Assembly (NCBI GenBank): GCA_004017275.1
Contig: SAKE01000025.1
Coordinates: forward strand, 1 to 64,000
DNA length: 64,000 nucleotides
Direction: 5' to 3'
DNA from: Mesorhizobium sp.
Lineage (GTDB): Bacteria > Pseudomonadota > Alphaproteobacteria > Rhizobiales > Rhizobiaceae
The notes below the pieces were generated by a model. That model saw nothing but the letters and a program-made list of their open reading frames with translations, ran no database searches and was not told the DNA's origin. Numbering within the stretch: position 1 is the stretch's first letter; each line of letters begins with the position of its first letter. This document shows positions 54,788 to 64,000 of the stretch, in pieces. The position numbers and the translations under genes are program-made.

Positions 54788-55705
54788 CTATCGCGCAAGC
54801 GCCGGCTTGCGCACCGGGATGGTCATGGCAGCGACGCCGGCGACGACAAAGCCCATGCCCAGCCATGCCGTGGAGCCAAGGCTTTCGCCGAGGAAGAGAG
54901 CGCCGATGCCAACGCCGATCGGCACGCGCAGATAGGCCTGCGAGGTGGTGCCGACCGAGCCCAGCGTGTGGATGAGGCGGAAATAGATGACGAAGGCCAG
55001 CGCCGTCGAAAACACCGATAGGCCGAGCAAGGCCAGGATCGACGCGCTCGATGGCGCCAGCGTCCATGGCTGGTCGAACACAAGACTGAGCGGCACCAGT
55101 ATGATTGCGCCGCACAGCATCGAGCCGGCGGCGGGCAGCATCGGGTCGAGGCCCTTGAAGCCACGGCCGAAAATCGCCGCACCGGCATAGCAGATCGTTG
55201 CCGCGACAATTGCCAACTGCGCCCACAGTTCGCGACCGAGACCACCCAGCGCTTCGGTGCCGATGATGAGGCAGATGCCGGCAATGCCGGCGCCGACGCC
55301 GATCAGTTTGCGCAAGGTGACCGGCTCATGGCGGGTGATGAGCGCGGTGAGCAGGAAGGTGAAGATCGGCGAGGTCGCGTTCAGGATGGTGGCGAGGCCG
55401 GCATCGACCGAGCGTTCGGCCGCCGCAATTAGCGTGAACGGCACGACGCTGTTGAGGCAGGCCTGGAAGGCGAAGCGGCGCCAGCTTGCCGCATCGCCCG
55501 GCATGGCCAGTCCGCGCCAGCGGATGATGGCAAACAGGATACCACCGGCAATCAGCGTGCGGGCCGCAATGAAGGTGACCGGCGGGATCGTCTCGACGCC
55601 GATCTTGATGAAGGTGTAGGAAGCGCCCCAAAGCACCGCCAGCACGACGAGCAGCGCCAAGTCGGTCGTCATATCGTTCGTTGTCGACATGCTCTTCGTA
55701 GACAT
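54788..55705 (-). CDS. DMT superfamily transporter (EamA)
   Basis: 305 aa, about ten membrane helices in two EamA halves. The first opens LALLVVLAVLWGASYTFIKIGVETIPPVTF; the second contains LWAQLAIVAATICYAGAAIFGRGFKGLDP; helix 9 to 10 reads IGVGIGALFLGESLGSTAWLG. Probable export of small metabolites or amino acids. The start at ATG 55705 (MSTKS) is preferred; later in-frame ATGs at 55690 and near 55670 are also possible. The gene is divergent from the downstream PfkB gene. Confidence 0.88.
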   Translation of the reverse strand: MSTKSMSTTNDMTTDLALLVVLAVLWGASYTFIKIGVETIPPVTFIAARTLIAGGILFAIIRWRGLAMPGDAASWRRFAFQACLNSVVPFTLIAAAERSVDAGLATILNATSPIFTFLLTALITRHEPVTLRKLIGVGAGIAGICLIIGTEALGGLGRELWAQLAIVAATICYAGAAIFGRGFKGLDPMLPAAGSMLCGAIILVPLSLVFDQPWTLAPSSASILALLGLSVFSTALAFVIYFRLIHTLGSVGTTSQAYLRVPIGVGIGALFLGESLGSTAWLGMGFVVAGVAAMTIPVRKPALAR

Positions 55706-55944
55706 GGGGCTGGCTCGTCTTTGAAACGGGATCGGCTGAGCCAAGCTTGTAGGCCGCGCGATGATGAAATGCTTCGGCCACGATCGAATTGTCATAGCGC
55801 CTCGGTGCCGATGCTCCTTTGGCTTGTTCCGAGCCTGATCCGCCAAAGTTGCGTGTCACGCCTAGGCAAACCGGTTTCAAATCGCTAGACCCGCGCCGGG
55901 CCGGCATGGCAAGAAGCCGGCTCGGGTTTTTGGCGGAGATTTTG

Positions 55945-56937
55945 ATGCCGGATTATGACGTGCTCTGCATCGGCAATGCCATTGTCGACATCATCGCCCA
56001 GTGCGACGAAGCATTCCTCGAGACCAACGGCATCATCAAGGGCGCGATGAACCTCATCGACACAAGGCGCGCCGAGCTGCTGTACAGCCGCATGGGTCCG
56101 GCGATCGAGGCGTCCGGCGGCAGCGCCGGCAACACGGCGGCCGGCGTCGCCAGCTTCGGCGGCCGCGCCGCTTTCTTCGGCAAGGTCTCCAACGATGCGC
56201 TGGGCGAAATCTATGCCCACGACATCCATGCGCAGGGCGTCGCCTTCGACACCAGGCCGCTCAAGGGCGAGCCGCCGACGGCGCGCTCGATGATCTTCGT
56301 CACCCCTGACGGCGAGCGCTCGATGAACACCTATCTCGGCGCCTGCGTCGAGCTCGGGCCGGAGGATGTCGAGGCGGACAAGGCCTCTGGCGCCAAGGTC
56401 ACCTATTTCGAAGGCTATCTGTGGGATCCGCCGCGTGCCAAGGAAGCAATCCGCCAGACGGCGATGCTGGCTCACGCGGCAGGCCGCGAAGTGTCGATGA
56501 CCCTGTCGGATTCGTTCTGCGTCGACCGCTACCGCGACGAGTTCCTCGAGCTGATGCGTTCGGGTACCGTCGACATCGTCTTTGCCAACAGCCACGAGAT
56601 CAAATCGCTTTACCAAACGGCGTCGTTCGACGAAGCGCTGGCGCAGATCCGCAAGGATTGCCGCATCGCCGCCGTGACCCGCTCGGAAAAAGGCTCGGTG
56701 ATCGTGCGTGGCGACGAGACCGTGGTGATCAAGGCGACCGCGATCAAGGAGCTGGTCGACACGACGGGCGCCGGCGATCTCTATGCCGCCGGCTTCCTGC
56801 ACGGCTACACGCAAGGCCGTGACCTGCAGACCTGCGGCGACCTTGGCTCACTGGCGGCCGGATTGGTGATCCAGCAGATCGGCCCCAGGCCGCGGCAGAA
56901 TTTGCGCCGCGAGGCAGAGCAAGCTGGGTTGCTGTAG
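55945..56937 (+). CDS. PfkB carbohydrate kinase, adenosine kinase-like
   Basis: 330 aa ribokinase-fold enzyme. It starts VLCIGNAIVDIIAQCDEAFL; the substrate-binding GGSAGNTAAGVASFGGRAAFFGKV follows; the C-terminal catalytic motif is DTTGAGDLYAAGFLHG (Asp base in TGAGD). This branch is the bacterial adenosine kinase-like group of Rhizobiales; sugar specificity cannot be told. GGCGGAGAT precedes the ATG at 55945. Confidence 0.88.
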   Translation: MPDYDVLCIGNAIVDIIAQCDEAFLETNGIIKGAMNLIDTRRAELLYSRMGPAIEASGGSAGNTAAGVASFGGRAAFFGKVSNDALGEIYAHDIHAQGVAFDTRPLKGEPPTARSMIFVTPDGERSMNTYLGACVELGPEDVEADKASGAKVTYFEGYLWDPPRAKEAIRQTAMLAHAAGREVSMTLSDSFCVDRYRDEFLELMRSGTVDIVFANSHEIKSLYQTASFDEALAQIRKDCRIAAVTRSEKGSVIVRGDETVVIKATAIKELVDTTGAGDLYAAGFLHGYTQGRDLQTCGDLGSLAAGLVIQQIGPRPRQNLRREAEQAGLL

Positions 56938-56948
56938 GGGACGCTGCC

Positions 56949-57164
56949 GATCTCCCCACTTGTGGGGGAGATGGCCGGCAGGCCAGAGGGGGGCGCTGTC
57001 CCGCCAGCATCTCCAAGGCTTTACACTGCCGCCAGCCCAAAAATAGACGGCATGAATTCCATGGCGCGCCGTCGGCCGAAGAGCTCGGGCGCAAACATCG
57101 CTCCGTAGCGATCCTTGGCGCCCCCCTCTGCCCTGCCGGGCATCTCCCCCACGAGGGGGAGATC
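56949..57164. repeat. Dispersed palindromic element, type C
   Basis: The left arm ATCTCCCCACTTGTGGGGGAGAT with GGCCGGCAGGCCAGAGGGGG is answered about 170 bp later by GCCCCCCTCTGCCCTGCCGG and ATCTCCCCCACGAGGGGGAGAT. It has the same outer design as 17971-18122 and 63445-63642 but a different centre, so the terminal arms may be the mobile or conserved unit. Confidence 0.75.
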
Positions 57165-57290
57165 GGCGGCTTGGCCGTCCGTGCGCTCACCGTCGCGCGG
57201 CTGTCACACATCGCACCTACACGCAATCTGGGCGTCCCGCGACTGACATTTCGGGGCGCCAATAGCCAGTTGGGGTGTCAAGACATGCAA

Positions 57291-57304
57291 GACAGCAAGC
57301 TGTC
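57291..57304. promoter_or_regulatory. Inverted repeat upstream of the ParS-like antitoxin gene
   Basis: GACAGC-AA-GCTGTC, perfect 6-bp arms, centred about 110 bp before the gene. Antitoxins of this type usually repress their own promoter. The rest of the 240 bp before the gene shows nothing else that I can name. Confidence 0.4.
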
Positions 57305-57406
57305 GGGCGGCAGGATCCGTCGCCGCCGTGATTTCCGTTTTCCGCACTAGAAATTCAACAACCGGCCGTCGCTGCGGGAGGAGCGCGCGGCCCGGAAGAC
57401 AGAAGC

Positions 57407-58108
57407 ATGAACAGATTTCAGACAACCGCCGTCAAGCAGGACGACTTCGCGGAGATGGTCGCGGAGGATGTCGAACGCGCGCTTGCCCATTATGACGAGG
57501 CCATCAACAGACCCACCATGGTCTCGGTCGGCAAGATCGCCGGCAGCATAGCGTCCGCCGTCACCTTGCTGTCGCCGAAGCACCAGCGCGCCATCGACGC
57601 CATCCATGCCGACCTTCCCGGCCTGGCATCGAAATTCGTGCGCGCACTGGCAGCCGAGGCCGCGCGCCGCAGCGAAGCCGGTATTGCTAGTGCGACAAAT
57701 CCGACGACGACCCTGTTGGCCTATGTCGAGCCCCCTTCGCAGCCAAAGTCCGACGACCTCGAATCGATGCTGATCGAGGATTGGGCCGGCCGCGTCGCCG
57801 GCTCGACCTATCTCGAAGAAAATCTGGGCATCGCCCGCTCCACCTTGCACCGCTGGCAAAGGCGCGGCGACGTCATCGCGCTGCGCAAGGGCGGCCGCAA
57901 GCACGTCTTCCCGCTGGCGCAGTTCGTCGACGGCCGGCCGGTCGCGGGTGTCCGCGACGTGCTGTCCCTGATCAGCAATCCGAGGCTTGCATGGCTGTGG
58001 CTGACGCGTCCCTCGGCGCAGCTCGACGGCCGCATTCCGATCGACCTGCTGCGGCAGGATCAAGTCGAGGAGGTGGTCGAGGCCGCGCGCGTGTTCGCGC
58101 CGGACTGA
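57407..58108 (+). CDS. Antitoxin Xre/MbcA/ParS-like protein without a linked toxin
   Basis: 233 aa. The C-terminal 45 residues (LISNPRLAWLWLTRPSAQLD, GRIPIDLLRQDQVEEVVEAA) match the toxin-binding domain of ParS/MbcA antitoxins, which neutralise RES-domain NADases. An upstream helix-turn-helix-like segment is YLEENLGIARSTLHRWQRRGDVIALRKG. The N-terminal 120 residues are unrecognised. No RES gene is adjacent: the neighbours are PfkB and maeB. CGGAAG lies before the ATG. Confidence 0.8.
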   Translation: MNRFQTTAVKQDDFAEMVAEDVERALAHYDEAINRPTMVSVGKIAGSIASAVTLLSPKHQRAIDAIHADLPGLASKFVRALAAEAARRSEAGIASATNPTTTLLAYVEPPSQPKSDDLESMLIEDWAGRVAGSTYLEENLGIARSTLHRWQRRGDVIALRKGGRKHVFPLAQFVDGRPVAGVRDVLSLISNPRLAWLWLTRPSAQLDGRIPIDLLRQDQVEEVVEAARVFAPD

Positions 58109-58189
58109 GGATTTCACGGACTTGCCAGACGGCTAATGGCTTCGCCTCACTCGAAAAGTTCTCTTTTCGTCCGAAGCGTGACCCGCCCC

Positions 58190-60469
<2,280 letters not shown>

Positions 60470-60683
60470 GATGTTCTTGATTTCCTCGCCGGTGCAGCAC
60501 CTCGTTGACGCGGGTGCTTTGTGTCGGTTCGAATTAAGACCACGCGCCGCCGCGTGTAAACCGCCAGCGCGCGGGAATCGCTGTTGGCGTGGGCAATTGC
60601 GGACAACCCGCCATCCCGGTCGTCCCCTGTTTTTCGAAGCCCCGGCATTAAACCGCGCCATCACATCTGCTAGCGTGCCGTGC

Positions 60684-63407
60684 ATGAACATGCACAGCCC
60701 GAACGAGCCTGATGCCCCCGAGGCGATGACGCCGGTGCCGACCGTCCACGCCGGCGCCACGCCGATGATAGAGCAGTTCATCGAGATCAAGGCGGCGAAT
60801 CCGGATTCGCTGCTGTTCTATCGCATGGGCGATTTCTACGAGCTGTTCTTCGACGATGCCGAGAAGGCGAGCCGGGCGCTGGGCATCGTCTTGACCAAGC
60901 GCGGCAAGTATCAAGGGCTCGACATTCCGATGTGCGGCGTGCCGGTGCATGCGGCCGACGACTATCTGCAGAAGCTGATCGGCCAGGGTTTTCGCGTTGC
61001 CGTCTGCGAACAGATCGAGGACCCAGCCGAAGCGAAGAAACGCGGCGGCAAATCGGTGGTGCGCCGCGACGTGGTGCGGCTGGTGACCCCGGGCACCATC
61101 ACCGAGGACAAATTGCTGGCGCCCTCGGAATCGAGTTTCCTGATGGCGCTGGGGCGGGTGAAGGGCGGAGCGGACCACTCCTTCGCCTTGGCCTGGATCG
61201 ACATCTCGACCGGCGCCTTCCGCGTCACCGACACCACCGCAGACCGGCTGCTGGCCGACATTTTTCGTGTCGATCCGCGCGAATTGATCGTCGCCGAGCC
61301 GGTGTTCCACGATCCGGAGTTGAAGCCAGTGTTCGACGTGCTCGGCCGCGTCGCCAGCCCGCAGCCGCCGTCGCTGTTCGATTCGGCCTCGGCGACGGGC
61401 CGCATCGCCCGCTTCTTCGATGTGGCGACGGCGGACTCGTTTGGCGCTTTTTCGCGCGCCGAACTGTCGGCGATCTCGGGTGCCATCGCCTATATCGAGA
61501 AGACGCAGAAGGCCGAGCGACCGCCGCTGTCGCGGCCGGAGCGCGAGGAGCAGGGCTCGACGCTGTTCATCGATCCTGCGACGCGCGGCAATCTGGAACT
61601 CTTACGCACGCTGTCGGGTAGCCGCGAAGGCTCGCTGTTCAAGGCGATCGACCGGACGGTGACGGGGGGCGGCGCAAGGCTGCTCGCCGACCGGCTGATG
61701 GCGCCGCTGACCGACCCGGCGGCGATCGGCGCCAGGCTGGATTCGGTGTCGTTCTTCCGCTCCGAAACGCGGCTCTGCCAGGCGGTGCGGTCGAGCCTGA
61801 AGAGTGTCGCCGACATGCCGCGCGCGCTGTCCAGGCTAGCGCTCAACCGGGGTGGGCCGCGCGACCTCGGCGCCCTGCGCGCCGGTTTCGAAGCGGCCGG
61901 CGCGATCGCCGAAATCTTTGCCGCGACCGCCCTGCCCGGGGAATTGGCCGCCGCACTCACCGCAATCCATGCGCTGCCCCAGGCGCTTGCCCAGCATCTG
62001 ACTCAGGCGCTTGGCGACGAGTTGCCGCTGCTCAAGCGCGACGGCGGTTTCGTTCGCGGCGGCTACCATGCCGATCTCGACGAGATGCGGGCGCTGCGCG
62101 ACGAATCGCGAAAGGTGATCGCCGGGCTGGAGCGCTCGCTGATCGACGAGACCGGTATACGCTCGCTAAAAATCCGGCACAACAATGTGCTTGGTTATTA
62201 CATCGAGGTGACCGCCAACCATCATGCGATCATGACCGGCAGCGATGGCGCCAAGGCGCGCTTCATCCACCGCCAGACCATGGCCAACGCCATGCGTTTT
62301 ACAACGACCGAGCTTGCGGAGCTCGAGACCAAGATCGCCAATGCCGCCGACCGGGCGCTCAGCATCGAGCTTGCCGCCTTCGACGCGCTGACGGCGGAGG
62401 CGGTCGGCGAGGCGGAAAAGATCCGCGCCGGTGCGGATGCGCTGGCCGTGCTCGACGTGTCGGCGGCACTCGCACTTTTGTCGGAAAGCGAGGCCTGGTG
62501 CCGGCCGGTGGTGGATTCCAGCCTCGCCTTCGAGATTACAGGCGGCCGGCATCCGGTGGTCGAACAGGCCTTGCGCCGTTCGGGCGAAGGCCCGTTCGTC
62601 GCCAATGATTGCGACCTGTCGCCGGAGCGGAGTGCGAAGAACGGCGCGATCTGGCTTTTGACCGGTCCGAACATGGGCGGCAAGTCGACATTCCTGCGGC
62701 AGAACGCGCTGATCGCTATCCTGGCCCAGACCGGCTCGTTCGTACCGGCGACATCGGCCCATATCGGTGTCGTCGACCGGCTGTTCTCGCGCGTCGGCGC
62801 CTCGGACGATTTGGCGCGCGGCCGTTCGACCTTCATGGTCGAGATGGTCGAGACGGCGGCGATTCTCAACCAGGCCGGTGAGCGCGCGCTAGTGATCCTC
62901 GACGAGATCGGCCGCGGCACCGCCACTTTCGACGGCCTGTCGATCGCCTGGGCGGCGGTCGAATATCTGCATGAGAAGAACCGCTGCCGGGCGATCTTTG
63001 CCACCCATTTCCACGAAATGACCTCGCTGGCCGGCAAGCTGGCGCGGCTCCACAACGTCACCATGCGGGTCAAGGAATGGGAGAACGACGTCGTCTTCCT
63101 GCACGAGGTCGGCAAAGGCGCCGCCGACCGCTCCTACGGCGTGCAGGTGGCGCGGCTGGCCGGCCTGCCGGAAGCGGTGGTCGACCGGGCCAAGGAGGTT
63201 CTGCACCAACTGGAAGAGGGCGAGGTTTCGGGCAAGACGAATCGCCTCGTCGACGATTTGCCGCTGTTTTCGGTGGCGGTGAAGCGGGAAGCGCCGAAGG
63301 CGGTCAAGAGCGACGCGCTGGGTATGGCGCTCGGCGAGATCAATCCGGACGAGATGACGCCGAGGGAGGCGCTTGAGGCACTGTACCGGCTGAAGGGGTT
63401 GATATAG
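60684..63407 (+). CDS. mutS: DNA mismatch repair protein MutS
   Basis: 907 aa. The mismatch-contact motif is FYRMGDFYELFFDDAEKAS (Phe-x-Glu in GDFYELF). The connector, lever and clamp regions follow. The ATPase has Walker A TGPNMGGKSTFLRQ, the signature loop ARGRSTFMVEMVETAAIL and Walker B ALVILDEIGRGTATFDG, and THFHEMTSLAG near the C-terminus. The ATG at 60684 gives a short extra N-terminus compared with E. coli. It is divergent from maeB with a 214-bp gap. Confidence 0.96.
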   Translation: MNMHSPNEPDAPEAMTPVPTVHAGATPMIEQFIEIKAANPDSLLFYRMGDFYELFFDDAEKASRALGIVLTKRGKYQGLDIPMCGVPVHAADDYLQKLIGQGFRVAVCEQIEDPAEAKKRGGKSVVRRDVVRLVTPGTITEDKLLAPSESSFLMALGRVKGGADHSFALAWIDISTGAFRVTDTTADRLLADIFRVDPRELIVAEPVFHDPELKPVFDVLGRVASPQPPSLFDSASATGRIARFFDVATADSFGAFSRAELSAISGAIAYIEKTQKAERPPLSRPEREEQGSTLFIDPATRGNLELLRTLSGSREGSLFKAIDRTVTGGGARLLADRLMAPLTDPAAIGARLDSVSFFRSETRLCQAVRSSLKSVADMPRALSRLALNRGGPRDLGALRAGFEAAGAIAEIFAATALPGELAAALTAIHALPQALAQHLTQALGDELPLLKRDGGFVRGGYHADLDEMRALRDESRKVIAGLERSLIDETGIRSLKIRHNNVLGYYIEVTANHHAIMTGSDGAKARFIHRQTMANAMRFTTTELAELETKIANAADRALSIELAAFDALTAEAVGEAEKIRAGADALAVLDVSAALALLSESEAWCRPVVDSSLAFEITGGRHPVVEQALRRSGEGPFVANDCDLSPERSAKNGAIWLLTGPNMGGKSTFLRQNALIAILAQTGSFVPATSAHIGVVDRLFSRVGASDDLARGRSTFMVEMVETAAILNQAGERALVILDEIGRGTATFDGLSIAWAAVEYLHEKNRCRAIFATHFHEMTSLAGKLARLHNVTMRVKEWENDVVFLHEVGKGAADRSYGVQVARLAGLPEAVVDRAKEVLHQLEEGEVSGKTNRLVDDLPLFSVAVKREAPKAVKSDALGMALGEINPDEMTPREALEALYRLKGLI

Positions 63408-63444
63408 TAGTTCTTTTGCCATCAGAGCGGCGGCGGTGAAACCG

Positions 63445-63642
63445 CCAATCTCCCCCCTCGTGGGGGAGATGTCCGGAAGGACAGAGGGGGGCGCCGTAGA
63501 GTGCTAACCTGCGTAGCCTGCGCTCAAAATAACGCTCGGCAGGGAGGGGCACGAGGAAGCAGCCGTTTTAAATTTGATATGCTGGCGGGACAGCGCCCCC
63601 CTCTGCCCTGCCGGGCATCTCCCCCACGTGGGGGAGATTGGC
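63445..63642. repeat. Dispersed palindromic element, type C
   Basis: AATCTCCCCCCTCGTGGGGGAGATGTCCGG... faces CCGGGCATCTCCCCCACGTGGGGGAGATT with CAGAGGGGGGCGC / GCGCCCCCCTCTG inner arms. It separates convergent mutS and the aldo/keto reductase gene and could serve as a two-way terminator-like structure. Confidence 0.75.
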
Positions 63643-63658
63643 AGCTTCACCCGCCCGC

Positions 63659-64000
63659 CTAAACCATCTCCAGCCCGTGCTTGCGCGCCGGCGGCGGGAA
63701 GGCACGGTCGAGATCGGCGATATCCTGTGGCGTAAGCTTGATGTCGAGCGCCGCGACGTTCTGGCGGACGTGCTCCTGGCTGGTGGCCTTCGGGATGGCG
63801 ATGACGCCCTCCTGCTGCATCACCCAGGCGAGCGCGATCTGCGCCGGGGTCGCATTGTGGCGGGCGGCGACGGCGTCGAGCCTGGCATTGCGCGCCAACG
63901 CACCCTGCTCGACCGGCGAGTAGGCCATCAAGGGGATGCCGCGCTGCCGGCTCCAGGGCGCCAGGTCGAATTCGAGGCCGCGCCGGACCAGATTGTAGAG
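63659..64000 (-). CDS. Aldo/keto reductase (5' end outside the window)
   Basis: The last 113 residues are visible. YNLVRRGLEFDLAPWSRQRGIPLMAYSPVEQGAL shows the late barrel strand, and VIAIPKATSQEHVRQNVAALDIKLTPQDIADLD the cofactor-binding end. This is the DkgA/YeaE-like branch of the family. The catalytic D-Y-K-H residues lie beyond the window edge. Confidence 0.88.
   Translation of the reverse strand, partial: LYNLVRRGLEFDLAPWSRQRGIPLMAYSPVEQGALARNARLDAVAARHNATPAQIALAWVMQQEGVIAIPKATSQEHVRQNVAALDIKLTPQDIADLDRAFPPPARKHGLEMV

Overview
The window is GC-rich chromosomal DNA from an alphaproteobacterium of the Rhizobiales, most likely Mesorhizobium or a close relative. The basis is the set of housekeeping proteins (a magnesium-type HemB, ParC, AspRS, RNase D, GuaB, RlmE, Ppx/GppA, a malic enzyme fused to a phosphotransacetylase-like domain, MutS), the rhizobial small families DUF982 and DUF6356, an OpgC glucan-modifying protein, and many palindromic intergenic repeats of the kind common in rhizobia. 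No database search was possible, so family names come from recognition of sequence motifs.

Layout. 1-5.6 kb: hemB, a RibD/DHFR-like reductase behind a clean palindrome, a class I PPK2 polyphosphate kinase, an aldo/keto reductase and a GT90-like glycosyltransferase. 5.7-12.6 kb: small conserved proteins, a GntR regulator divergent from an MFS exporter, and a compact LacI locus in which two sister micro-proteins (47 and 49 codons) and the lacI gene share four near-identical 14-bp operators; then OpgC and an esterase. 12.6-28.8 kb: mostly core genes (sthA, RDD, bpt/ate, two membrane transporters, parC, a periplasmic protein, aspS, an MFS carrier, rnd, guaB). 28.9-35.1 kb: a VapBC toxin-antitoxin pair, a drug exporter, rlmE, ppx and a YbhN/UPF0104 membrane protein.

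35.2-39.2 kb: a tRNA-Gln(CTG) gene is followed by a less GC-rich block of small unrecognised genes. These include a translationally coupled pair that makes a GIY-YIG nuclease with homing-endonuclease-type repeats, and several well-formed intrinsic terminators. This looks like a decayed or satellite-type integrated element; I see no integrase and no second attachment repeat. 39.4-41.6 kb continues the accessory material with an exported protein, a cytochrome c' and a protein built of two tandem copies of an unrecognised domain.

41.6-64 kb: sugar isomerase and D-threonine aldolase-like genes, prfC, a DAO-type oxidase, an amidase broken by one in-frame stop, a glutamine amidotransferase, an Lrp regulator, dut with a coupled HAD phosphatase, a PEP-mutase-family enzyme beside a 3-hydroxyproline dehydratase-like gene, a CysZ-like membrane protein, a DMT exporter, a PfkB (adenosine kinase-like) kinase, an orphan ParS/MbcA-type antitoxin, maeB divergent from mutS, and a second aldo/keto reductase cut by the window end.

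Most promising for follow-up: the LacI-controlled paired micro-proteins (about 8.9-9.4 kb), the coupled GIY-YIG gene pair in the tRNA-linked island, the promoter-plus-terminator unit upstream of aspS, and the repeat-derived tail of RlmE.
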